In this document: in pieces, positions 1 to 9,106 of the stretch | Numbering within the stretch: position 1 is the first letter of the stretch | Layout of the letters: the number at the start of each line of letters is the position of its first letter | NCBI GenBank assembly: GCA_030015575.1 | Contig: CM057347.1 | Span: forward strand, 505,799,176 to 505,863,175 | Reading direction: 5' to 3' | DNA length: 64,000 nt | Origin: Agapanthus africanus | Taxonomy: Eukaryota; Streptophyta; Magnoliopsida; Asparagales; Amaryllidaceae | Notes under the pieces: model-generated | What the model was told of the DNA's origin: nothing | Seen by the model: only the letters and a program-made list of their open reading frames with translations | Databases searched by the model: none | Position numbers and translations under genes: made by a program

Positions 1-482
1 AGTTATTTCAGACCACAGATCCGCGAAAATTTCAAAACATACCATATCCATTTAACAAATCATTCATACCATTGTCCACTAAACGATAGAACTTTTTTCC
101 ATCTAATTTCAAAAGGATGAATATTAAAAAAATCAAAAAAAATTCTAGAAATATCCAAAAACAACAACAATTCGAAGGATTCTACAATCAAAAGAGCAAT
201 CTTTTCCAGATCATGAGTATATTAAATAAACCTATAGAAGCCAGGGATGAATCTAACAAAATTTCCGACTTTGTCATCAGTTAAGCTCAATGGCTCAAAA
301 GTTTGATTCAACATACATCTTTCTGGGTACTAATCATTACATTTGTGAAGAAAATTAGCAATTCCTTGACATCATCAGATATTTTTTCCCTTTTCTGAAA
401 CCTAATTTCTCATTAACGCTCACTTGGATCGTTAAAAAAAGAAGGTAACAAAAAGATCAATTCTTGAATTGAAAGTGTATAC
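1..482. other. AT-rich flank, no gene assigned
   Basis: No open frame, repeat or RNA gene is evident. On the minus strand it lies downstream of the candidate leader exons at 483-900, so it may be intron or later exon of that gene. A second acceptor-like site (pyrimidine-rich, ending CAG) can be read on the minus strand near 395-400, but the sequence after it does not stay open in any frame I tried. Confidence 0.3.
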
Positions 483-900
483 CTCATCTGCCCCTTTCCT
501 CCTCCTCTCCCCGAAGATTTCAGATTTCCCTGAAAAATAAAACAGAAAACATAAAATTGAGATAGATTAAATTATTTATCAATCCCTAAAAAACCTTAAT
601 TTTCCCATCCTCTCACATCGAAGGAAATTTCAACCATTATTTCCCCCAAAAAGATTAAGAATAGGAAATCCATCAACCAAATGAAGTCAAAATAAGAAGG
701 TTGATAAAAATTTACCAAATTAGAAACTTTTCTGAAAATAAATTTTAAACAATACCGAGAAAAAGATTAATTACCTTAATAAATCGTCGTCTTCATTTCG
801 CTCACGCACACTCTCTGAGCTGTTCATCTCCCTCTCTCCTATTAGGCCGTTCCTTTACTTTACCCAGCGACAGAAACCGAATAATTGTCAATGGGACTCG
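483..900 (-). promoter_or_regulatory. Candidate 5' end of a host gene with a spliced leader
   Basis: On the minus strand a GA-rich stretch (about 870-775) ends in AAG followed by the donor GTAATTAATC at 774. A T-rich tract ending TTTTTCAG at 530 precedes a 47-nt purine-rich block (529-483), which ends in GAG before GTATAC at 482. These are good plant GT-AG signals. Further upstream, around 900-930, the minus strand reads GGGGCACTCTGGTCATTTC, a type of motif common near plant promoters. No conserved protein is visible. The ATG at 825 in the first exon opens a short frame that closes soon after the proposed splice, and the ATG at 796 closes within the exon, so the exons may be untranslated. This is the only stretch in the window that looks like host gene rather than transposon. 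The identity of the gene is unknown. Confidence 0.3.
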
Positions 901-1139
901 GACCTGAAATGACCAGAGTGCCCCTGTTGGCGTGTCTGTTACTTAAGAGCCTAACACATTTTCTAAAATAAAAGATAATCATAATAATATGCTAGAGATT
1001 TGATCTTCAAATGCATTCCATCGAGCTCTTGGTTCGCTGTAATCAAAAAACAAACTTACAAATAAAATTTTTTGACTCCTAGGATTGATATTCCCTTGTT
1101 TATTTATAAAGAATTAGAATGGTTATCATCCGCTTAAGT

Positions 1140-1380
1140 CTTTTCCTTTTTTGGTTGCACAAAGAAAATTGAGAATTGAGTTTTGGGAATTGGATAAAAA
1201 GAAGAGAGAGCGAGAAAGAGAAAGTGGCTAATCATGACTTTTTCTGAATAAAATAATATATCTAATCCTATGTGTGCGCAATTCCATAAAAAAAACTTAG
1301 ATTTGGAATTGCCAAAAAGGTGATATTAATTCCCAAAACTTGCAATTCCTATTCCATGCAAACAAATAAAGGAATAACGA
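1140..1380. mobile_element. MITE-like inverted repeat (Tourist/Harbinger style)
   Basis: The left arm (about 1146-1185) contains TTTGGTTGCAC and then GAATTGAGTTTTGGGAATT. The right arm (about 1326-1374), read in reverse, contains TTTGTTTGCATGG and then GAATTGCAAGTTTTGGGAAT. The arms thus match as an imperfect inverted repeat of about 40 bp around an AT-rich centre. TTTGTTTGCATGGAAT-type ends are usual in PIF/Harbinger-derived MITEs of plants. No transposase is present and no clear 3-bp target duplication was identified, so the exact ends are uncertain. Confidence 0.4.
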
Positions 1381-1415
1381 TTTCATTTTTTTTTGTTTTG
1401 ATGAATGATGTTTTG

Positions 1416-2000
1416 TGTCACGTCCCACTTTCCAGCAGACGGAAACGATGACGTAGTAAGCCCACAGCATATTTATCCAGAGAAGGTCATTCCTTAAATA
1501 AGTATACCAAGCGTATTGAAAAAATAATACCAATACAAGAATAAATGGAGATTGTAAAAATTTTCAAAAAATATCTTTATTTGCATTTAGCTTTCAATAT
1601 TTAGAAGTATATGAGTTTCAACTGAAAAGTAAATACAATAAGAAAAATGCCTAAACAAGTGACATACATAAGCTGAATAAAAGTGAACCTGGGCTAGTCC
1701 TGAGCAGCGATCCAGTTGTAGTCCTCCTCCGTGGCCTCCACTTCCTTCTTCTCAACTGTATCTGACGAATATTCCAAGAGAAGAATAGTGGGTGGAATGC
1801 CTGTCAGCGAACAAGCGCTCGGCAAGTCCCAAGGATAATTAAGAGTAAAGAAAATGACAATTTTAGAATATATATGACGAGTAAGAGTATATGTTCATGG
1901 GTAAGTATATACTATAGGTCTCTATATGGTCACTGAAAGCATGTATTAGCACCTCAACTAGGTTTATACAAGTATCAAGTATGCAATTTTAAAAAATCTA
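1416..2000 (-). mobile_element. LTR fragment, Ty3/gypsy, Tekay-like (family C)
   Basis: It begins TGTCACGTCCCACTTTCC, the reversed 3' end of a gypsy LTR. It then runs in parallel with the LTR at 43142: both have a GCCTAAACAA block, a TCTGACGAATATTCCAA block and a GTCAGCGAAC...GCGCT block in the same order. Similarity fades after about 1880, so the right edge is a guess. No internal region is attached. It is an old, broken fragment. Confidence 0.6.
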
Positions 2001-2500
2001 TGCGTCTAAGCTATACTAACCGAGAATCGAACTAGAGAATTAGGGTTTTATGCAAGCTAACTAGTTTTATAACTAGACGAAGAGGGTTTACAACCTTTGT
2101 AGACTGTTCACCGCCGAAAACAGAGACGAACCGCGTAGGTCGTCTTGCCTGAATTTAGGGGCAGATGCTATTGGATTTATCTGTCCACTTCTACGAAAAT
2201 GTCAAGTTAATTTATGGCGCCGTGTATTGGAGGTTTGGACGGATACGACCGTTGTAGCAGATTTCGTCAGATTCCCCCTTATTTCTGAGGGGGTTTTGAT
2301 TGTGGGGACGCTCTTCCCTGCAGGCGCAAGCCCCTACAGTTAATTACGTTACTACGTAGCGATAACCACTTTATCCTGCCCCGGAAGTTCACTTCGTGTC
2401 ATGTGTGTTTGTTTTATTTTTGGTTGCCCGTGGATTGTATACGGAGACTGATTTATGTTGTCGCCTGTAGGGCGCGATTAGTCCAAATCCGTATATTTTA
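2001..2500. other. Unassigned repeat-like sequence
   Basis: There is no open frame of note. Positions 2085-2110 read GGGTTTACAACCTTTGTAGA, which resembles the ACAACCTTTGTAGATC stretch in the minus-orientation copia LTRs at 31800 and 39960. Part of it may therefore be a diverged copia LTR piece. The rest is unrecognised and leads into the hairpin-rich region. Confidence 0.3.
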
Positions 2501-2514
2501 TATTTGGGTTTTTA

Positions 2515-2635
2515 TTTAAGGATCGTTAATTTAGTTTGAGATTAAGATCAACTTAAATGTTTGTGAGCAGTTGGAGCTCGATTGGTTTTTTGTTAAGGAT
2601 ACGTTAGTCCAATTTGAGACTAAGATCCACTTAAC
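2515..2635. repeat. Two successive long hairpins with the same plan
   Basis: 2515-2557 folds as TTTAAG-GATC-TTAAT against ATTAA-GATC-CTTAAA. 2592-2635 folds as GTTAAGGAT-TTAGTC against GACTAA-ATCC-CTTAAC. The two share layout and loop character (TTTGAG / TTTGAGA) but differ in several paired positions, with the pairing kept. They open the hairpin-rich region. Confidence 0.6.
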
Positions 2636-2684
2636 AAGGTTTTACGATCATTCAGATCCAACAAAAGATCATTTGGGCTTTATT

Positions 2685-2965
2685 GTTTTAGTTTAAGGAC
2701 GTTTCGGTCCCTTATTGCCATTTTGGAGGCGGAGTTGTAATTTGAGGACATTTCGGTCTGTAGATCACCATTTTGGAGGTGAGGCTTTAGTTTAAGGACA
2801 TTACGGTCCGTTATTGCCATTTTGGAGGTAACGTTTAGTTTAAGAACATTTCGGTCCGTTGATCACCATTTTAGAGGTGATGTTTTAGTTTAAGGACATT
2901 ATGGTCCGTTGTTGCCATTTTGGAGGCAACGTTTAGTTTAAGGACATCTCGGTCTATTGCTCATC
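2685..2965. repeat. Tandem repeat of alternating hairpins, about 60 bp per unit
   Basis: About five units each contain a GGACNTTNCGGTCC hairpin and then a hairpin with the near-constant loop ATTTTGGA. The second stem alternates between TTGCC/GGCAA (or GGTAA) and ATCACC/GGTGAT from unit to unit, giving a higher-order period near 118 bp. Spacers are GTTTAGTTTAAG-like. There is no coding potential. The function and parent element are unknown. Confidence 0.7.
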
Positions 2966-3375
2966 TCGCGTGCACGTGTATTTGTTACGTGACGGAGTGA
3001 ACGGTGGTGATATGGGGTGTGCCCAATTTGGGGCACGATCTGATTCGGGGCATGCACGTCAGTTTAGAAGTGCATCAGCGAAAGAAATTATTGGTCGTCG
3101 GGACCCGCCACCTCTCTGAAGACGTTGAGAAATTACAACGACATATATCAGAGACGTGAAGAGATGTACCCTTAAACCAAATCCGGTATTTGAGGGAAAA
3201 GACCGTGATGGACCTAAGAATCGTCAGTCATATTTGAGACTGCGATTAACTTAGGAGATATGAATGAAGATCGGTTTGGATATCAGTTTGGATATCACAA
3301 ACATAAGCTTAGCCAAATTGGGCTAAAATTGGTTTTTTGTATCACCCAGCAGTGTTAAGCACTTAGTTGCATATA

Positions 3376-3509
3376 GCGCTCACGTGTGTATCACGTGAGG
3401 CGCTCCAATAGTGCTAAGAACTAACTTTTCCCGGCGCTCACGTGTGTTTCACGTGAGGCACTATATAACTTGGCCTTGAGCGCTCGCGTGATTTTCACGT
3501 GAAGCGCTG
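3376..3509. repeat. Three G-box hairpins, first cluster
   Basis: Three copies (3376-3404, 3433-3462, 3480-3507) have the form GCGC-TCACGTG, a 4-5 nt loop, then CACGTGA-GGCGC. Each contains CACGTG at least once and mostly twice. In the third copy one arm reads CGCGTG, which still pairs by G.U. CACGTG is the core G-box recognised by plant bZIP and bHLH factors. Whether it acts as a binding site here is unknown. Confidence 0.6.
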
Positions 3510-4237
3510 AGTTCTTTTGGAGATTTAATCTCTGTTGATATTTTAGAGAACTTAAATCTCTGTTAATGGTATTTTGACCATTAACGATCACCAAGATCAT
3601 TATTTTGAGGATCTTGAATCGGGTTCTTTAAAGAACTAAGTTCTTGATATGAAGAAACTAAGTTCTTGATTTGAACTCCATCTTCTCCGAGAGCTTAAAG
3701 CTCTGTTAATGGTGTTTTGACCATTAACGATCACCAAGAATATTATTTTGAGGATCTTGAATCGGGTTCTTTAAAAAACTAAATTCTTGATTTAAACTCC
3801 ATCTTCTCCGAGAGCTTAAATCTCTGTTAACGGTGTTTTCACCATTAACGGTCATCAAGATCATTATTTTGAGGATCTTGAATCGGGTTCTTTAAAGAAC
3901 TAAGTTCTTGATTTGAAGAAACTACGTTCTTGATTTGAACTCCATCTTCTTTCTTTTCAAATTTGTCCTTCCATGAATCTTTAATTCTCAAGAACAATAT
4001 CTTCCCGATGAGAATTAAATTCTCAACTTGTGGAAGATTTGTCTTGCGGATCTCAGATCCATGGAAAGAACTAAGTTCTTTGAGAAGGGTTAAACCCTAG
4101 GGTTTTGAGAATTAAATTCTCTTTTGTTTTGTGGGAGCTTTTGGGAGGCTTCTGTATATATTTTTTTAGAAGCTTATGGGGTGGTCTCCTCCTCTTTAGA
4201 TTTAACCTCCTTGTTCCTATTTATAGCAGAAGAGAAA

Positions 4238-4292
4238 AAATCAATTTGTTGAGAAGATCTCTCATTGAGAGATCTTCTCAACAAATTGATTT
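4238..4292. repeat. 55-bp near-perfect palindrome
   Basis: The arms 4238-4264 and 4266-4292 are exact reverse complements of 27 bp around a single T at 4265. Each arm contains TTGTTGAGAAGATCTCTCA or its complement. A spacer this short is unusual in cloned eukaryotic DNA because such palindromes extrude and are often lost. It sits inside the hairpin-chain region. Confidence 0.9.
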
Positions 4293-4834
4293 CATGATCT
4301 TTTAGATCAATCGGTGCATTTTATTCACCGTTGGATTTTTAATCCAAAAGCTCTCTGTTTAACAGAGAAGATTTCTTATTTGTTTAATAAAATTAAGAAA
4401 TATTTTCCTATCATATGAATATTTTGTTAGTTTAACAAGATTAGAATTTTATTCTATCATATGAATATTTTGTTAGTTTAACAAGATTAGAATTTTATTC
4501 TATCATATCTTTTTAGTTTAACAAGATTAGGAATATTTTCCTAAGATAGAATTTTATGAATATCTTGTTAGTTTAACAAGATCATGAAGATATTTTCCTA
4601 ACGTAAAATTTTATTTTATTAAAATTAGGAAGATATTTTCTTATAAAATTTTATTCTGTCAAGTGGTGATTTTTAATCATTATTGGATGTTTAATCCAAG
4701 GGTTCTTTATTTTACAAAGAGCAATCTTTCTTATTTAGAAAGATTGAGTGAATAGAATTTTATTCTATGATTGGATTTTTGATCCAACCGCTCTGTTTAA
4801 CAGAGAGTATTGCAGAATTTTAATTCTACCTGGG

Positions 4835-5095
4835 CGCCGGTGCTCACGTGTTGTGCACGTGAGACGCTACTTAAGGTTTTAATTCTTATAATGGGTATTT
4901 ATGTGCTTTGCACATTAGCGCCTGTGTGAGGAGCACGTGCGGCGCCATCTGAGAGTTTTAACTCTTATGAATATGTGCTTTGCACATTGGCGTCCGCGTG
5001 AGGAGCACGTGCGGCGCCATTTAACTATTATTTAATAGATTCTTTTGTGCTTTGCACATTAGCCCCCGCGTGAGGAGCACGTGAGGCGCCATCAT
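4835..5095. repeat. Four G-box hairpins, second cluster
   Basis: Near 4836-4868, 4919-4953, 4990-5023 and 5059-5093 the motif GCGCC...CACGTG...GGCGC recurs. In the last three copies the loop is AGGAG and each is preceded by a TGTGCTTTGCACA hairpin. The spacing is about 70 bp. This is the same architecture as the cluster at 3376 but with a different loop. Confidence 0.6.
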
Positions 5096-5315
5096 AGGAT
5101 TTAATTGTATCCGAGACGGTACCTATATGCTTTGCATGTGGAACTTTCCCTTTATTATTATTTTATTGTTATTATTTTTATAAAGTAGCAAGTTTTGAGC
5201 CAAAATTTTGGCAGGAACATAGACCAAGTCTTTCACTTCTAAAGTTCCAAGTAGTAGTCTCTAGAACTCTTCTTGGCTCCACTTGAAAAAAGGATCGAGC
5301 TTGCTATGTTGTCTT

Positions 5316-6006
5316 TGTCACGCCCTGCTTCCCAGAGTGCGCTAAGATAGGCACGTGACAGAGCCAACCATGTTACCTGTGGATAGGAAATATCCCTCCA
5401 CAATCACATTACGGCAATAGAGATATCAAGAACAGTAATAAACTAACTAACACATGTCCATAAGCCAGAATAACGAGTCAAGAATAAAAATAATGCGGAA
5501 GCAAAAAAATCCAATACAATAATAAACTGGAATGTACGTCCCGTAATGCGGGCTCACATCAGGAATGAAAATACTGAAAGGAAACTAAACTAAACTAATA
5601 ATAGGTCCTCACTGCTCGGCCTGTTGATCAAAATACTCCTGGACTGCCTGCGACAAAGATAAGGGATCTGGGCCATGCAAAACCCAGACATCAGTGCGCC
5701 AAAATATTAATAATTCTAAGCAAGCAGGATGTGATGAAATATGCAGGCATGAAGTATGAACAGTAACAAGTCATCAGTAAACCGTAACATGAATATAAAT
5801 CAGTGGACAGGATATAAACAAGTGAAGTGCGGTGAGTAGTCTAAACTGTGCTATAGGGTTATCCACTCTAAAATTATTCGAAATCAATTAATGTAATCCT
5901 CATCGTAACCTATCGGTCTATGCCCCGTTCATTCCCCACGGGACCACGGTAAAATGATGTAATAGACTGTGAGTCTATGTCCCGTTCATTCCCCACGGGA
6001 CCACGG
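5316..6006 (-). mobile_element. Old Tekay-like LTR, left part
   Basis: It begins TGTCACGCCCTGCTTCCCAG and parallels the first 650 bp of the adjacent LTR at 6007 with many differences: CAACCAT, ACCTGTGGAT, CATTACGGC and CTGGGCCATGCAAAACCCAGAC are all shared. Near its right end it has a short tandem repeat containing CCCGTTCATTCCCCACGGGA. It is interrupted at 6007 by a younger LTR of the same family. It appears to resume at 9089 with TAAAATGATATAATAG, matching TAAAATGATGTAATAG at 5950. It is broken and old. Confidence 0.7.
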
Positions 6007-8149
6007 TGTTACGCCCCGCTTCCCAGAGTATGCTAAGATAGGCACGTGATAGAGCCAACCATACTACCTGTGGATTAGAAATATCCCTCCATAGTCGCAT
6101 TACGGCTGTAGAGATATCAAGAACAATAATAATAACTATCTAATACATGTCCATGAGCCAGAATAACGAATCAAGAATAAAATAATGCGGAAGCAAAAGA
6201 TCCAATACAATAATAAACTGGAATGTACGTCCTATAATGCGGGCTCACATCAGGAATAAAAATGCATAAATAAAACTAAAATACTAATAGGTCCTCACTG
6301 CTCGACCTGCTGACTGAAATACTCCTGCTCGGCCTGCAGCAAAGGTAAAGAATCTGGGCCATGCAAAACCCAGACGTCAGTGCGTCATAATATCAAGCAA
6401 TAATAAAATCAAGGAGTAGCAAGGCATGCAGGTACGAGTATGAACGGCCAATAAGGTATAACAGTAACATAAATAAGGACAGTGCAGGGTAAAGTACAGA
6501 TGATGTGCAGTGAGTAATCTAACTGGTCTACTGGGTTAACTACTCTCAAGTCTTTGAAATCAATTTGATGAATCGTCGATGTAACTCAATAGTATCCCGT
6601 ACGTGCCCGGGACCACGGTCAAGACTCTCGGGCTGAATCCGAGACGTGCCGCTAGGCAGTAAAAGGTAGTATGTAAAGACGAATGATGTCAGCAGTATCA
6701 TTCCGGGGTTGGCCTAGCCCATAAGACTGATCAGTAAAAGTATCGAACTGTCGAGTTACAAGTCAGGTTTCATCATTGATTTCCCCATACCCCCAAGTTA
6801 TGTGTTCAAGTCAGGTATTGATAAATCTGGAGCTAATGCCAACACAGGATCAAGCAGGTACAGGTTTGTCTGGATAGACAACAGGAAATGTCCGTAGGGA
6901 CAACAGGTCAAGATTGTCGGCATTAGTAACAAGATCAGGTAACAGGTCAAGCTATGGTACATCAGGTCATGTCAGGTGGTGTACATGTATCAAGTCATGT
7001 CAAGTAGGGCGCAGGTATCAAGTCATGTCAGTAGTAGGGTATCAGATCATGTCAGGTAGTGCACAAGTGTCGAGTGGGTGCTCATAATCAAACTGTAATA
7101 AGTATGGGTACACAAAATCAAGTATGGAGTACTAATATAACAATAAAATGGAATAATGTGATATGGTATGCCAATAAATATAAATTCAAAGATATGGATG
7201 CACAATTATCGATTAGGGTTATATTTATAGTTCCAATACTAATTAGGATGCACTTTATTAAACATGGGATGTTAATTTCACAGTATTATGTATTAATATG
7301 ATCTATGGATGCAGTTATATATATTCTAAATGAGATGGATGCAAACGGGTATCCGAAAAGTTATAAAACTATAAAATGGTAATGTGGGATGTACAACTAA
7401 GCAATATGTGATATAAATATTGATATGGATGCAGTATAATGTAATCTAGTATGTCACAAGATAAGTTTTCATGATCTAGATCTGAAATGATATAAACGGA
7501 TGCAAACGGAACATCGTAAAGTTATAAAGCTAAACATGGGGTACTAGATTTAAACTACAGGCATGATATTTATTTAAATAGGTATATAATAAATTATATA
7601 GCATGTAGCAAGATTAACTTACCTCGACAGATCAAGAAACGGATGTATACGGAACGTCTCACGTCGGTGAAAAGTCACGACGCGTGCACGGTACACGGAA
7701 CGGTTCCAAACAACGCACAAAGGTGATCACACAAGTCAGGTACGTTCGCTGGGTCGTCTGGATCGTCGGCGTCGTCACGGCTCCGGCGATCTACAGAAGA
7801 CAGAAAACAGTTTTTAAGGAAAGAAAGAAAGAAAAGAAGAAAGAAAGAAAGAAAAGGGAAAAGAGAAGGAAGGAAGGGCTCACTGGGGTGCACTGTGATC
7901 AGGGAACGAGGGGGCGACGATGAGATCGACTGTAGCGATCTCGCCGGCGATGGAGCGGTGTGCAGGGGGTGCTCGGGTTCTTGTGTTTGGAGAAGGAGAG
8001 AGGGAGAAGAGGAGTGAGAGGAAGGTGAGGATGAGGAGAGGTCGGTAGGGGCGTCGTCGGAGGCTTAGGCGACAGCGAACGCGAGGCCGGCGATGGCTGG
8101 GGTTTGCTGGGTCTCGCGGTTGAAAAGAAATGAGAGAGAGGAAGGAGGG

Positions 8150-8201
<52 letters not shown>

Positions 8202-9083
8202 AGAGAGAGAGAGAGAAATAAAGAAAGCGAGAGGAGAGAGAGAGAGGAGAGAGAGAGAGCGAGATCGAGAGGAGAGAGAGAGAGGGATGAACAGTTAGGA
8301 GAAAGAAATTTGGCTGTTTGTGGGGGGAGAGAAAGAGAGAGATATCGCGGGGAGAGAGAGAGGGAGAGAGAGAAAGAGAAAGAGAAAAAGAAAGAGAGAG
8401 GGAGTGGGGCCACGGGACACAGAGAGAGAGAGCTGGAGTGAGCTGGGTTTTAGTTAGGATTAAGATTTTTAAATTAAAAAGATTTTATTATTTTATGTAA
8501 ATTTTAATCTGTCGATTAAAATATATAGTGATATTAAATTAATTACTTTGAATTTTGGTGGGATACAAAATATTTCAAAACGTGTCCGGGTTGGGTCTAA
8601 AATTTCAGATTTAAAAATACGAAAAATATATGCGACTTTCAAAATTCAAAATGAATGCTCAGGTAACGAAAATGCATACCCCCAAGAACGGATGCACGTA
8701 CGTGCGCGTAGCCATCCAAACACGTCCGTTTCACTGAACGGAACGAGAACAAGATACGCGGATGCTACCACGGGGTTAGGGGTATCATGCAAGCCATGTT
8801 ATGTAATTTTAAAATATTTTACGTGACCTAAAATGTTATATGGTAAAAGATGTAATGTCAGATAAAATGCCAGTATGTACTAAACATGAAAAATGCACAG
8901 TCTACGTAACAAGTCAGGGTAATTCATAAATATGAATCAAACAGGTTCAAGCAAGCGGGTCGGGTCGAATGCAAAGTAAAATGTAAAGTACCATTCGCAC
9001 CTAAAACACGATAAATCAAGAAAAATACCACAATTAAGGAAATACGAGAACTGAAATTAGTATAAATGAACTAGGTTGTTACA
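6007..9083 (-). mobile_element. Solo LTR, Ty3/gypsy Tekay/Del-like, 3.1 kb
   Basis: Read on the minus strand it starts TGTAACAACCTAG (from 9083) and ends GGGGCGTAACA (6007). It corresponds end to end with the plus-strand LTR at 26602-29740. Shared blocks include CCCGACCCGCTTGCTTGAACC, the ACGTGCATCCGTTCTTGGGG block and CTGGGTTTTGCATGGCCCAGA. No internal region follows on either side. It is flanked by CACGG (6002-6006) and CAAGG (9084-9088), a 5-bp target duplication with one mismatch. This is the signature of a solo LTR left by recombination between the two LTRs of an element. The LTR length fits the Tekay/Del lineage. Confidence 0.75.
8151..8440. repeat. (TA)n microsatellite followed by a GA-rich tract
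   Basis: Alternating TA runs from 8151 to about 8198 and is followed by about 240 bp of GA/GAGA purine-rich sequence. Both lie within the solo LTR and are much shorter or absent in the homologous LTR at 26602, so they expanded after the copies separated. The long open frames over this tract on both strands come from low complexity. Confidence 0.85.
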
Positions 9084-9106
9084 CAAGGTAAAATGATATA
9101 ATAGCC

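Larger units (their letters stand above)
3340..5110. repeat. Hairpin-chain region
   Basis: Short inverted repeats follow one another nearly without gaps. Stems are of 5-9 bp and loops are AT-rich, often TTTAA, TTTTAA or ATTTTG. Examples: GTTAATGGT/ACCATTAAC around 3563 and again near 3710 and 3826; AAGATC/GATCTT; GGTTCTTTAAAGAACT; CTCTGTTTAACAGAG near 4350 and 4790; TTGGATTTTTAATCCAA near 4332; ATGTGCTTTGCACAT near 4970. A roughly 120-bp block (about 3555-3690) is repeated two more times to 3950 with small changes. No open frame is convincing: the 66-codon frame at 4105 spans the palindromes. The parent element is not recognised. Confidence 0.65.

Noticed and set aside
3340-5110. CRISPR-like array
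   Set aside because: The repeats are hairpins with changing stems and no regular spacers, in plant nuclear DNA.
7880-8441. Long open frames on both strands (177 and 103 codons) in the GA/TA tract
   Set aside because: They are runs of Ser/Leu/Ile-Tyr or Arg/Glu produced by simple repeats within an LTR, with no domain.
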